Source: Typhlomys cinereus (lineage: Eukaryota > Chordata > Mammalia > Rodentia > Platacanthomyidae). Taken from it: a stretch of DNA of 64,000 bases. This document shows positions 11,380 through 23,046 of this stretch, in pieces. A program made the translations under genes and the position numbers. Within the stretch, counting starts at the first letter, position 1. Every line of letters begins with the position of its first letter. The stretch is from positions 5,491,501 to 5,555,500 of the forward strand of contig JALPQD010000088.1 in the NCBI GenBank assembly GCA_023101885.1, given 5' to 3'. Below the pieces are notes generated by a model. The model did no database searches. It had not been told where the DNA came from and worked only from the letters and a program-made list of their open reading frames with translations.

Positions 11380-11710
11380 GAATTTGTGCATGTGTGTGTG
11401 CATGCTCATGGGTGTGTGGGTATGTGTGCACCCATGTGCGTGTGCATGTGGAGGTCAAAGGACAATCTCAGTTGTCACTCCTGTGCATGTGGAGGTCAAA
11501 GGACAATCTCAGTTGTCACTCCTCAGGCACCATCCACATCATTTCTTGAGACAGGGTCCTTCGCTATTCTGAAACTTGCCAAGTAAGATAGGATGGATGA
11601 CCAGCTCCCAGTTACCAGATCTAGCTTTTTGTAATCTGGTTTCTGGGGCTCTAACAGGTCCCATACATGCAAGGTAAGAACTTTACCAACTGAGCCATTC
11701 CCCAGCCCTC
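11380..11710 (-). mobile_element. B4-like rodent SINE with internal tandem duplication
   Basis: TG-rich start, gcatgtggaggtcaaaggac motif, ending aactgagccattccccagcc (complement of a SINE head). A 41-bp unit is exactly duplicated in tandem (11441-11481 and 11482-11522). Confidence 0.65.
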
Positions 11711-12381
11711 TTTGTGTGCATTTTTTCTCTATCTTTATTTTTTAATGTTGCATATAGGTATGTAGTGACATTATAATATTTTTAACCCTTAGTCCCTAAT
11801 CCCATCCCCTCTCCTTTTCCCCTTACAACCCTTCATCTCCCCTGCCAGACTCCCTCCTATTTTCAAATCTTTTTACTTTTGCAACCCACTGTGTTTCATC
11901 TAGTCTGTGATGACTTATACCTGACCTGATTCATGCTCCAGCAAGCATCCTAGATCTGTGGATATTGAGGAATGCATCCTCCCTTACTTCCTCATCAGTA
12001 TTAGTCCTCGTCAGTCTCTTAGAAAAGTGTGGAGCTTCTTGAGATCTTTCTGATGGTAGGTGTGATGTAATTCTTGCATAAATATACATATCTGTCATGA
12101 AATCTTGTATATCACAACTTTGTCATGTCCAGGAGATAATGCCTGGCCCACCACCTTCTCACTTCAGGCTCTTAGGATCTTACCACTCCCTTTTTCTTGA
12201 TGTTCCCTGGGCCTTAGGGTGAGAATGTGGATGAGGTTTATATGTCCTGTTTAGGGACAGGCAGTCCACATACCCTCATTTTCTGCATTTTGTTAAGTTG
12301 TGCTTTTCAGTAATAAACACCTTCTGTTTTAGAAAAGACTTCTAGGTTGAGTGTGGACTGCTCTTCCAATCTATGAGCATA
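11711..12381 (-). mobile_element. L1 3'-end-like relic (minus)
   Basis: Polypyrimidine-rich block followed by cccactgtgtttcatctagt, resembling the complement of rodent L1 3' UTRs; no coding part. Family level only. Confidence 0.4.
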
Positions 12382-12390
12382 ATGACAGGG

Positions 12391-13034
12391 TTTTTTTTTC
12401 TTTTTTTTCATTCTTATTTCAGCACATACAAACTTATTAGGTACACCAGTTCCCTTCCTCCTTCCTCCTCCCCCCGTACCCTCTGCTCCCCCTCCCCACC
12501 CTTCTCCCTCCCCATCCCCCAGTGCCTCCCGCCCCAATTCCCAGAGAGTCCTTTCTTGTGCATGTCTGATTTTCCTCTGGGCCCTGCTCTCCGATGACAT
12601 ACAAGGACCCAGTGGCCTTTCCCTGAACCCTTTCCCGTGTTCCCCTTAGGTATAGGAACACTGCTGTGGCTGCCAATCCTTTGCCTCCAAGGCTCTTGGT
12701 GCCTTTAGCAGATGCTAGACTTTGTGAGGTCAACAGTGTGTTGGACAATGCGCAGGGCATGCAAAGTCCAATTATGATTGCTTCAGCCCTAACTAGTATA
12801 GAGTATCTTATATATCATTGCTCCTCCCATCTTTTTGCTCTTACATTCTTACCGCCCCCTCTTCCGCAAATTTCCCTGAGCTTCAAGATGGGGAGAGACT
12901 AAGCTGGCCTAGTTCTAGGTGGTTGATATAGAGTCTCTGAAGTTCTGGATTGTGGTTTGTTGATTTTCTTTTGCAGTTTTGCTGCTCCTGCAATGCCCTT
13001 CACTCCATCCTGGTGGGCATTGTATGTTACCCCC
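12391..13034 (-). mobile_element. Polypurine-tailed retroposon; 5' end at exon-2 boundary
   Basis: Minus-strand copy with poly-T at 12391 and the family core. Flanked by atgacaggg (12382-12390 and 13035-13043). Its 5' end coincides, within a base or two, with the exon 2 start defined by the spliced copy at 21.2 kb. It ends about 140 bp upstream of the OR5A1 start codon. Confidence 0.75.
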
Positions 13035-13175
13035 ATGACAGGGGTTTTTTAGTGTACATTTTTAATCCTCTGCTCTGCCTGTCATGTATGTGCAATAATT
13101 TGTTCTACCACTTGTAACATAGGTGATCATTTTTCAACCAAGATCTGCCCCTTGTCCTCGTGGACCGCGGGAGAC

Positions 13176-14123
13176 ATGGCCATAAGCAATGCCTGGAACG
13201 GCTCCTCTGTGACCATGTTCATCCTCTTGGGATTCTCAGATCACCCAGAACTCCAGTCTTTCCTCTTCCTGACTTTTCTGGGCATCTATCTTGTCACCTT
13301 GAGCTGGAACCTGGCCCTCATCTTTCTGATCAGAGGTGACACCTACCTGCATACACCCATGTACTTCTTCCTTAGCAACTTATCTTTCATTGACATCTGC
13401 TACTCATCCACTGTAGCTCCCAAGATGCTTGCTGACTTCTTCCAGGAGCAGAAGACCATCTCCTTCCTGGGCTGTGCAGCTCAGTTTTTTTTCTTCGTCG
13501 GCATGGGTCTGACTGAGTGCTTCCTGCTAACAGCTATGGCCTACGACCGATATGCGGCCATCTCCAGCCCCCTTCTCTACACCACCATCATGTCTCAAGG
13601 CCTCTGCACACGCATGGTGGCTGGAGCATATTTTGGTGGCTTTCTGAGTTCTCTGATCCAGGCCAGCTCCCTATTTCAACTCCGCTTCTGTGGACCCAAT
13701 ATCATCAACCACTTTTTCTGTGACCTCCCACCCGTCCTAGCGCTTTCTTGCTCCAGCACTTTCTTCAGCCAAGTGGTGAATTTCCTTGTGGTGCTCACTG
13801 TTGGAGGGACGTCGTTTCTTATCCTCCTGGTCTCGTACAGTTACATAGTGTCTGCCGTCTTGAAGATCCGCTCTGTAGATGGCCGATGGAAAGCCTTCAA
13901 CACCTGTGCCTCGCACCTCATGGTGGTGACCATGCTGTTTGGGACAGCACTTTTCATGTACCTTCGACCCAGCTCCAACTATTCCCTGAGCAGAGACAAG
14001 GTGGTGTCTGTGTTCTATGCACTGGTGATCCCTATGCTGAACCCTCTCATTTACAGTCTAAGGAACAAAGAGATCAAGGATGCCTTGTGGAAGGTGATGG
14101 GAAAGAAGAAAGTGTTTTCTTAG
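13176..14123 (+). CDS. OR5A1: Olfactory receptor, OR5A1 orthologue
   Basis: A 315-residue class II odorant receptor in one intact exon, the same length as human OR5A1, which it closely resembles throughout (family knowledge from memory). Seen in the sequence: N-glycosylation site N8-G-S; WN at 44-45 in TM1 where most ORs have GN; LHTPMY at 58-63; Cys100 with the loop-2 cysteines Cys172, Cys182 and Cys192; MAYDRY at 121-126 ending TM3; KAFNTCASH at 239-247 entering TM6; PMLNPLIY at 286-293 in TM7. Human OR5A1 is the beta-ionone receptor, and Asp183, the residue of its sensitive allele, is present here in FFCD. It would couple through Golf and cAMP in olfactory cilia. The frame opens eight codons upstream only through a TTG, so I start at the ATG whose peptide begins MAISNAW. 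Its 3' flank carries a SINE; its 5' flank is a minus-strand retroposon ending about 140 bp upstream. Confidence 0.95.
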   Translation: MAISNAWNGSSVTMFILLGFSDHPELQSFLFLTFLGIYLVTLSWNLALIFLIRGDTYLHTPMYFFLSNLSFIDICYSSTVAPKMLADFFQEQKTISFLGCAAQFFFFVGMGLTECFLLTAMAYDRYAAISSPLLYTTIMSQGLCTRMVAGAYFGGFLSSLIQASSLFQLRFCGPNIINHFFCDLPPVLALSCSSTFFSQVVNFLVVLTVGGTSFLILLVSYSYIVSAVLKIRSVDGRWKAFNTCASHLMVVTMLFGTALFMYLRPSSNYSLSRDKVVSVFYALVIPMLNPLIYSLRNKEIKDALWKVMGKKKVFS

Positions 14124-14307
14124 GTTAGAGTTGGAGAAGTACGTGACCTATGGAATCACATCCACCTCTACGACAGGCAAGGGAGATAATCTGTGTTCAA
14201 ACTGGAGGCTCTTCCTATCATATGTTTCTTCATGGTCACTTGTCTTCTGAGTCCACCATTGTGGTCAAAAGAAAGGAATTTCTTCATCACAAATAAATAA
14301 TGCTTGG

Positions 14308-14540
14308 GCTGGAGAGATGGCTCTAGAGTTGAAAACTTTGCTTCCAAGTAAAAGGACCTGAGTTCAGATTCCAAAATCCCATGTCATGCCAGGAGGATAT
14401 GGCGGGTATCCTGTACTTCCAGCCCTGGAAGGCAGACCCTAGGAAACCCTAGAGCAAATCAATAAAGAGGTAAAACAAATCCAGGATGATTCCTGAAGTC
14501 ACTCTTGTGCCTCCACAGGCATGCACACTCTAGTGCCATC
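14308..14540 (+). mobile_element. DIP/B2-type SINE, older
   Basis: Head ggctggagagatggctctag directly downstream of OR5A1, body with ccagccctggaaggcagacc, truncated before its tail and followed by purine-rich retroposon-like DNA. Confidence 0.75.
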
Positions 14541-16339
14541 AAAGGCAAACCAGATGAAACCCAGTGAGCCACTCATGCAAGACAAAAAAGGTAATAGGAG
14601 GGAGATTGGCATGGAGGAAGAAGAATTGTAGTGGAAGAGGAAGGGAAAACTGGACTGGGGATTAAGGTGTGAAACTATCATAAATTCACTGTAATCATGT
14701 ATGAAACATTAAAAGAATATATGTGCTAGAGGAAGAGGTGGACTGTTACATAACACTGTCTTCCAGGAAGAACACGGTCCTTGCATGCTTGAATTCACAG
14801 TTATCTGCACAAGGTCTATTCAAGATTGGACCTGTCAACTTCCTGCCAAGGAAGGGAGAGGAGCTCATGAGACTCCACCATTTCCTGAGGATCCATTGGC
14901 AGTTAATGGTTGCTGGAGGAGGGAGAGACATTTCTTCAGAGATGTAGACACTAGTAAAGATTCCAAAGCTCCTGTAAATAATCCAATCCATGTGTCTGTA
15001 ATTAACTTAATGAAACTCATTAGGTCGCATACACACACACAAAAAAAGTGTACTCAAGATCTCACTGCAATAATGTCCACTTCCACAGAACTTGCACAGT
15101 GGTTGGCCTATCACCAATTCGCCATGAGATGTTGCTTATAGCTAATGTCAGACAGAAGAGGGGAGCTTCTTCACTTGGTGATTTGCCCACTGATAAGTAA
15201 CCCACATCCCAGCAAGTACAAAGGCATTTGTCATGAAAGGTATCTCAGATGAAATCCAGTGGGTCCACATGCAGAAAGATGTGGGGGTAGGAGAGAGTCT
15301 GGTTGTAAAGCAGAAGATATGAAGTGGGACAGGAGTGGGGATGCAATTGTGTGTTAAGGGGTGAAAACACATAAATTCATTGTACTTATGTATGAAAGTG
15401 TCAAAGAATAAAGTACAATATAAAAAAGATATGAAAATAGAAGGCGGAACAGTTGAGAAGATAAAAAGATGAACGGCAGTAGGAGGGAAATGAGATAGAA
15501 AAATGGGGATAAATATAATCAGAACACATTATGCAAATGTATGAAAATGGTATAATGAAGCTCACTATTATACACTAACATATGCTGTTTGAAACATTTA
15601 GAAAACCCTTCTCCAGAATAGCCTATGGCTACATATGTGCATCCAAACACAAATTGTCTTTCAAATATTTGTTGCAATGCTGTGGTGCTGTCTATAGACA
15701 ACAACATGAAGAAACAAGATCTCGAAAGGAAAACTCACTGCCCAATATCACATTGAAAAGAAGGACTGAATTTTTGTCCAATACCAGGTCTTCCTGGACT
15801 CCAGAAGCCGCGTTCTGCCCAAATACTGCCCTCTGTATTCAACAGTGAATAGGTCTGAAGGGGTATAAGTAACTCTTGCCGGTACCATATATATGAACTT
15901 AAAGAGATTCACTCTCTATAGCTGAGACGATTTCAAGAACAAGATGTTTACTCCCTAAATGGGATGTCCTTGATGAATATGTGTGAGTGTGAGAGGATAT
16001 GTGTGATACTATGTTGTTGTATGTAAGGAACTTAACATCTGCAGATTTGAATTGTTGTCCAAAACCAATCTGCCATGGGTTCCCAATAATGAGTATATTA
16101 TTTGCAAAGATCGTTCTAACCTCTTGCTGACCTTGGGTGGGAATGAATTTGGAGAATCCAGGAAACCTGATTCATGCTCCATGATTGTTTATGTTTTTCA
16201 AATGGGGAGGAAATAATTCTTTTATGTGAAAAACGAAATGCAATAAAATCTCAACATTACTAGTAAATCTACAGTTATCAAAAAAATGAGCAGTGTTGGA
16301 AGAGTTCGTATTGACCCTGGGCTATACCACTGAATCCTG
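14541..16339. other. Intergenic DNA with degraded retroposon pieces
   Basis: No gene. 14541-14720 and about 15150-15420 are related to each other and to 24190-24480 and 58250-58440 (aaaccagatgaaacccagtg-type motif followed by a purine-rich tract and a gtatgaaa...taaag end), i.e. old members of the polypurine repeat class. The rest is unrecognised. Confidence 0.5.
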
Positions 16340-16592
16340 AACCCTCACTAGAGTGGAGGACTCAATGGGAGGTTTGGTACCCACATAAATGGATGCTCCA
16401 AGGGATGGAATGGAGAAAGGGGGAAGCACCAGGAGAAGGGGAGGGAGGGAGGGGTGTGAAAGGAAGGGGGAAGGGAGGAAAGTGGAATGGGTGATGATGG
16501 GTGAAGGGAGAGGGGAGGGAGAGGATGGGGGTACCTATTGAGCTTGTATAATTAGGAAAAAAATAAAATGTGAGAGAAAAAAAAAAAAAGAA
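16340..16592 (+). mobile_element. Polypurine-tailed retroposon 3' end
   Basis: ctcactagagtggaggactc, ggatgctccaagggatgg, long G/A tract, gagcttgtataattaggaaa and poly-A at 16578-16590; abuts the L1 that follows. Confidence 0.65.
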
Positions 16593-16992
16593 GCCCAGAG
16601 CCAGATGGATTCAGTGCAGAATTCTACCAGGCCTTCAGAGGGGAACTAACAAATTATTCAATAAAATGAAGAAAGAAGGAATACTCCCAAACTTTTTCTC
16701 TGAAGCCAATATTACTTGATTCCAAAGCAAGAACAAAGATATATCTAAGAAAGAGAATGATAGGCCAATCTCACTGACGAACACAAATACAAAAATCTTC
16801 AATAAAATACTAGCAAACCCAATTCAAAAACATATCCAAAAGATGCATCATGATCAAGTCAGGTTCATACCAGGAATGTAACAATAAATCATAAATCAAT
16901 AAATGTGATTCATCATATTAATAGACTCAAAAACAAAAATCATACTCTTAATAGATTCAAAACAGACCTTTGAAAAAATCCAATATCCTTTT

Positions 16993-17493
16993 ATGATAAA
17001 AATTTTGGAGAAAACTGGAACGGAAGAGATCTATCTCAACTTGATAAAGGCTGTATATGACAAACCTAAAGCAAACATCATCCTAAATAGGGAAAAACTT
17101 GAAGCATTCCAACTTAGATCTGGAACAAAACAAGGCTGTCCATTGTCACCATTTCTGTTCAATATTGTCCTAGCTAGAGCAATAAGGCAAGAGAAGGAAA
17201 TAAAAGAGATACAGATAGGTAAGGACATAGTTAAAGTATCCCTATTTGCAGATGATATGATTCTATACTTGAGAAATCCACATGACTCCACCAAGAAACT
17301 ACTTGAATTAATAAACAAGTTTAGTGAAGTGGCAGGCTACAGAATCAACATACAAAATTCAGTAGCCTCCCTATATACCAAAGACAAAAAAGCTGAGAAA
17401 GAAATGAAAGAATCAATCCCATTCACCATAGCTACAAAGAAAATAAAATACCTTCAAATAAATTTAACCAAGGAAATAGAAAGACCTCTGTGA
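16993..17493 (+). pseudogene. L1 ORF2 reverse-transcriptase fragment
   Basis: The longest open stretch of the L1 (166 codons). It retains TKQGCPLSPFLFNIVLARAI and the catalytic SLFADDMILYL, so the active-site aspartates are present, but the flanking ORF2 is frame-disrupted and there is no ORF1 or 5' UTR. Not a functional gene. Confidence 0.9.
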
Positions 17494-18635
17494 TGAAAAC
17501 TACAAAACACTGCTGAAAGAAATTGAAGAGGATTCATTGCTCATGGATCAGTAGGATCAATATTGTGAAAATGACCATTCCACACAAGGCAATATACAGA
17601 TTCAATGCAATTCCAATTAAAATCCCAATGCAATTCTTCACAAAACTGGAAAGAAACAATCTCAACATTCATATGGAGGAACAAAAATCATGATCAGCCA
17701 AAACAATTTTGGGGAATAAGAAGACTGCTGGAGGTATCACCATACCAGATTTAAAACTGTACTACAAAGCTATAGTAATAAAAACAGTTTGATACTGGCA
17801 CAAAAAAATGATACAACAACCAATGGATCAGAACAGAGGACCCAGATATAAACTACAACATATACAGCCATTTAATTTTTGACAAAGGTGCCAAACATGC
17901 ACTCTCGGGAAAAGACAGCATCTTCAACAAGTAGTATTGGGAAAATTGGACACCTACATATAGAAGAATAAAATTGACTCTTCCTTCTCTCCCTACTCAA
18001 AAGTCAACTCCAAATGGATCAGAGGCCTTGATATTAAACCCAAAATTCGGAAATTATTAGAAGAAAGAGTAGGAAGTACGCATGCATTAATAGACCTAGG
18101 TAAAAATTTTCCAAACAAAACATCAAATCTCCAGGAACTAAGACCAATAGTGAACAAATGGGATTTTGTGAAATTAAAAAGCTTCTGTTCTGTAAAAGCA
18201 ACTGTTAATTGGACATAAAGAAAACCCATAGAATGGGAGAAAATCTTTGCTGGCTATGAATCTGACAAAGGATTAATCTCTAGAGTACTCAAAGAGTTAA
18301 AAAAAAAAAACTAAACACCAAGACAGCAAACATTTAAATTAAAAAATAGGCCCTGGAACTAAACATGGACTTCACACTCAAAAAGAAATTAAAATATCAA
18401 ATAAATATCTTAAAAGATGCTCAACTTTCCTGATTATCAGAGAAATGCAAATTAAAACTACCCTGAGATGCTATCTTACCTCAGTCAGAATGGCTAAGAT
18501 CAAGAACACAAACAACAGAGAATACTAGGCAAAGTTGTGGAGAAAAAGAGACACTTATCCACTGCTGGTGGGAGTGTAAACTGGTACAACCTCTTTGGAG
18601 ATCAGTGTGGAGGTTCCTCAAAAAGTTAGAAATGT

Positions 18636-18842
18636 GGGGCTGGAGAGGTGGCTCAGGGGTTAAGCCTCTGCCTTGCAGGTGGAAGGTCCTGAGTTAGGAT
18701 CCTGGACCCCATGTATAGACTGTGGCAGAAGCAGGGGCAACCTGCATTTCTGGTCCTGGTAGGGCAGAGCCTGTGAATCCCGAGGCAGAGTAAAACAAGG
18801 AGGTGGAGGCGGTCCATGGTGGTTCCTGAATTCACCCATAGT

Positions 18843-18888
<46 letters not shown>

Positions 18889-18914
18889 AACAATTGAATA
18901 AATAATTTTTTTAA
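18636..18914 (+). mobile_element. Young DIP/B2-type SINE inside L1
   Basis: Full-length SINE with (CA)n; 16-bp duplication of L1 sequence aaaaagttagaaatgt at 18620-18635 and 18915-18930. Confidence 0.93.
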
Positions 18915-19589
18915 AAAAAGTTAGAAATGTAACTGCCATATGACCCAGCTATACCACTCCTAGGAATAGTCCCAAAAGACTCTACATCTTTTTACAAAGA
19001 CACTGGTTCATTTATATTCATTGCAGCTCTACTCACAATAGTGAAAAAATGGAATCAGCCAACATGGCCATCAACAGAGGAATGGATAACGAAAATGTGG
19101 TACATATACACAATGGAATATTATTCAGCCATCAGAAAGGATGAGATTATGGAACTTGCTGGTAAATGGATGGAACTGGAAATTTTAATATTAAGTGAGG
19201 TATCTCAGATACAGAAAGTTAAGCATTGCATATTCTGTCTTATATACATATTCTGTCTTATATATGGATACTAGCACTGATATCCTTGTCAATGTATTTG
19301 GACTGGAATTACTGTAAGATGCAGAAATTTTGAAAGAGACCAGTGAGTGGGAAGGGGAGAAGGAATGATTAGAACTAAATCTCTTTTGAATGAGAGATTT
19401 AGGATAACATGGCAAGTAGAGTGAGAGAGGGAATAATTGAGAAAAATATATAGCGGGGATAAGGGGATCAGAGATAGGAAGGACAGAGGGACTTTTAGAA
19501 AAATCCTAAGGTTTTAGGAAGTAACCCCCAAAGGAACCTCCTATGCTAGTAAAAATGTCAAAAAAAAAAAAAAAGTCTTTCAAAGAAAG

Positions 19590-20947
19590 GAACAAGAATG
19601 GGCGATTCCCCTGCCCAAAAAAAAAGAATTGGCAGTTCGTATGCAGAGGAGCATAAAGTGAGGAAAATGGAGTGGGGGGAAGCCTTGAGCTGCTTCATTT
19701 AGAACAAAGTGACAAAATTATACCAGAAGTAACAGGAATGTGACACTTCCTGATAAAATGTTGGTCAAAGGGGTCTCAAAGCCCCAAACATTATAGGCTT
19801 TTGCCATTGCTTTTGGGTGCACTCGAAAAAAACTGTTAGTAAGATCCTATTACTGAAGATGCAACACATATGGATCAGAGAACATGAGCAAAATACATTG
19901 ACTAGAACTGGTCTGAGAACTTCCTTCTTGCTAGATAGCTTACGCAGTACCAAAGAATACTGTAGATGCTGCTGGAGGAGAGATATAATCACAGGCCTCA
20001 TCAGTCCATAAGATCTGCAAATTGCAATAAAAATCACCATGGCAACAGGTGACCACCAGTGTAATAACAGCATGACTATCAAGGAGACAACCAATGGCTT
20101 TCTGATTGGATTAAAGACCTGCTTGTCGGAATGCAACACACTGCTGTTACTGTAAACCTAGGACAAGAACCTAAAAAAGGGAAGGCGATAGATCAATAGG
20201 GTAAAACAGCCAATGAACCTATAAGTAGGAAGACAGTACACCAAACTGTTCTGTAAATAGTTTCTGTTGTACCCATATATTGGAAGAACACTTAACATCC
20301 AGCCTAGAAGTCTTTTTCTACAACAGAGGTAGATCTCAATACCTGACAGGATGGAGCCTAGGGCAGCAGAAGAGCAGTGAAGTGGACAGCAACGGCCCCC
20401 ATAATGCAGAGTACCAGCAACTCAGCAAGGCTCACTCAGAATCAGGCCAACCTAATCTCTACCTATCCTAAGGCTTTGGGACCCTCACAGAAGAGTGGGT
20501 GGTGAGAATTATAAGAACCTAAGGACAGAAAGGTCCACCATTGAACAAGACATTGCTTTCAAGGCAGGACTGCTACATCTAGGAACTCACTGCAATGAAG
20601 TTTGTCCTTACCAGACCTGCTTAATGACTAACAGACCAACATGTCCCCATAGACTACCTCAGAACTGAAGAAAGATAAGAACATACAGTGGAAACCTTGG
20701 GGACTAAAGCTAAATGAGTGAAGGAAAATGCTCCTATCAGTGGGGTGGCCTGAAGACAGGCAACTTGGTGTTCTACAGAAGCCTGAACCCCCACAAGAGT
20801 AGGCAAGCCAGAGGGAACCTTGTGTCCATAGAAGTATACAGGCAGGAAGGTGGGAGGGAGTAGGATGGATTGATAAGGGGACAGAGGGAGTGGGAGGGAG
20901 GGAGGATGGAGGGAAGCAACAATGAGTACTCAATATGCTTGTAAAAG
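19590..20947 (+). mobile_element. Long diverged copy of a polypurine-tailed repeat
   Basis: Upstream half has caccatggcaacaggtgacc and ctttctgattggatt, matched by the complement at 40.1-40.3 kb and by 57.65-57.8 kb; downstream half matches 7.2-7.7 kb. Ends cttgtaaaagtag and runs straight into a GATA array. An antisense open frame of 124 codons (19765-20139) is hydrophobic but unrecognised and probably spurious. Confidence 0.6.
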
Positions 20948-21016
<69 letters not shown>

Positions 21017-21046
21017 GATAGATAGATAGATAGATAGATGATAGAT

Positions 21047-21103
<57 letters not shown>

Positions 21104-21104
21104 A
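20948..21104. repeat. (GATA)n microsatellite
   Basis: About 150 bp of GATA/TAGA repeats with a few GATGATA interruptions, sitting where the A-rich tail of the preceding retroposon would be. Confidence 0.95.
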
Positions 21105-21212
21105 TGTGAGCATGTTAGAGCCACAAAGAAACAAGAGAGAGATGTCCCAGCATGGATGTTTGGTTGATGAATCCATTGCAAGTGTCTTTTTTCCTTAAAA
21201 GAATAACCCCAA

Positions 21213-21878
21213 TTACAGCAGAGAAAATAGGCCTCCATCAAGGTCTGCAAGGGGTGACATACAGTGCCCAGCAGAATGGAGTGAAGGGAATTGCAGGAGC
21301 AGCAAAACTGCAAAAGAAAATCAACAAACCACAATCCAGAACTTCAGAGACTCTATATCAATCACATAGAACTAGGCCAGCCTAATCTCTCCCCATCCTG
21401 GAGCTCAGAGACATTTGCGGAAGAGGGGGCGGTAAGATTGTAACAGCAAAAGGATGGGAGGAGCAACGATTTGCAAGATTCTCAACAATAGTTGGGGCCA
21501 AAGCAATCATAATGGGACTTTGCATGCCCTGCGCAATGTCCAGCGCACTGTTGCCCTCATAAAGTCTAGCATCTGTTAAGGGCACCGAGACCCCTGGAGG
21601 CAAGGGATTGACAGCCATAGTAGTGATCTTATGCTCAAGGGGAACAAGAGAAAGGGCTTATGGAAATGCCACTGGGTCCTTATATGTCATCGGAGAGGAG
21701 GACCCAGTGGAGAGTTAGGCGTACACAATAAAGGACTCTCTGGGAGTTGGGGGGGAGGCACTGGGGGAAGAGAGGGGAGGAGGGGGTTCGGGGGGAGGAG
21801 GGGGGAGGGAGGGAACTGGTAAAAAATTTTAAAATGTATAATTAATTTTTAATAAAAAAAAAGTTACCAAAAAAAAAA
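21213..21878 (+). mobile_element. Spliced copy of the polypurine-tailed retroposon
   Basis: Flanked by the 16-bp duplication aaaagaataaccccaa (21197-21212 and 21879-21894). Its first 38 bp (to 21250, ending ctgcaa) match the sequence before a GTAAGT in the unspliced copies at 33 and 47 kb, and from 21251 (ggggtgacat) it matches the sequence after their AG. The roughly 234-nt intervening sequence is missing exactly at the GT-AG borders, so this is a retrocopy of a spliced RNA. Confidence 0.82.
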
Positions 21879-21894
21879 AAAAGAATAACCCCAA

Positions 21895-22887
21895 GAAGGG
21901 AAACCTGGGGTATATTGCCCTGAATTGATAGTAAATAAATAATAGTCTAAGGTGTGAGCTTTGTAACCCATTTAAGTGAATACATGGGTTTCATAGGGTT
22001 AGATTCAGATAGAAGAAAATAAGGCAAACTCTAGTTGTGGTAATCAAGATAGACACTCACTGTATGGTTTGTGAGTTTGTCCTAAATATCAAGCAGCAAA
22101 ATGAGCAATATGGTTAAATCAAAGACATTCTGATTAGACTAGATGACAGGTTGGAAATAGATGAGTAACAGTGTTATGGACCACTGGACTGATTTGTCAG
22201 ATCTTTGCAAATCTGAGACAGGGGGAAGTATAGCAAAAGGAAGTGCCCTTGGGTATTGGCTTAGCGAGTTGTTCAGTATTCACACAGGGAATCCAAAATC
22301 ACGTTAGGGACTAAACATCCTTAAAATCATCTCAACTATATAGAGTGGATCTCTTCAAATTCTGACATATGATACTGACAAAACTTACATACTCATATCC
22401 CTTCAGGCCTATTCAAGGTTGAATATGAGGGCAGTATTTGCCTCACAAATTCTGGGATTAAAGACATATGTAACCATGCCTGCTTTAAAGAAAATTATTT
22501 TCTTAAAATTTTTAATCCTTGGTTTGTTCAATACATGAGTATGGAAACCATAGATACTTAGATACAGAGCTACTTTGTAAAGCTAGTTAGGAAATAAAAA
22601 AAGTATCAGCCACATTACTGATAATGTACTACAAGACACAGCTTTGATCTGACCTAGTGGCTGCCCCAAAACTGCATCAGATGAGGTTAATCCTCTTACA
22701 GGCACTACTCAAATGTGCTTTCAAAATGATGTGCTGTCTGCAGAGTTGCAGACCCTCGTGAAGAAGGAAGATTGGGTGACCCAGCTCTCCTATCTAATCT
22801 TCCCAAATTCACCAGTCCTGAAAGTTATATGTATTTAGAATAGGCTGAGTGATGGAGAAAGCAAAAACCCTGCGTTTATTTCAGTAT
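21895..22887. other. Intergenic DNA, nothing recognised
   Basis: About 1 kb without OR similarity or a clear repeat; a short B4/B1-like piece may lie near 22440-22490. Confidence 0.45.
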
Positions 22888-22902
22888 AAGTTCCTCTTCT
22901 GA

Positions 22903-23031
22903 AGGGATGAATTGATCAAGGGAGAGGAAGGTAGGAGAGGAAAGGGGAAGGAGGGAAGGAGGGGAGAAGGGGAGACAAAGATAATCATTCATTACGCTTG
23001 TAAAACTAGAAAAAGAAAAATAATAAAAAGA
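22903..23031 (+). mobile_element. Very short (129-bp) polypurine-tail retrocopy
   Basis: Only the purine tract, cgcttgtaaaactagaaa and tail are present, flanked by the 15-bp duplication aagttcctcttctga (22888-22902 and 23032-23046). Confidence 0.85.
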
Positions 23032-23046
23032 AAGTTCCTCTTCTGA

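Larger units (their letters stand above)
16593..19575 (+). mobile_element. L1 element, 5'-truncated in ORF2
   Basis: Starts within the reverse transcriptase region of ORF2 and runs through the ORF2 C-terminus (EEWITKMWYIYTMEYYSAIR in the 19041 frame) into a 3' UTR and poly-A at 19560-19574. Several frameshifts and stops; a SINE is inserted at 18636-18914. Less decayed than the L1 at the left edge. Confidence 0.92.

Noticed and set aside
13152..13175. Eight-residue extension of OR5A1
   Set aside because: Starts at TTG; the ATG at 13176 gives the family length of 315 residues.
16593..19575. Potentially active L1
   Set aside because: Although FADD is intact in the RT fragment, the element lacks the 5' UTR, ORF1 and the endonuclease and has several frameshifts.
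19765..20139. 124-codon hydrophobic minus-strand frame
   Set aside because: Lies antisense within a diverged high-copy repeat, has no recognised motif, and homologous copies elsewhere in the window do not keep the frame.
20948..21104. CRISPR-like regular repeat array
   Set aside because: A simple tetranucleotide repeat without spacers, in a vertebrate genome.
20628..21334. Two long minus frames of tyrosine-leucine-serine-isoleucine repeats (182 and 134 codons)
   Set aside because: Translation of the GATA microsatellite; no protein family.
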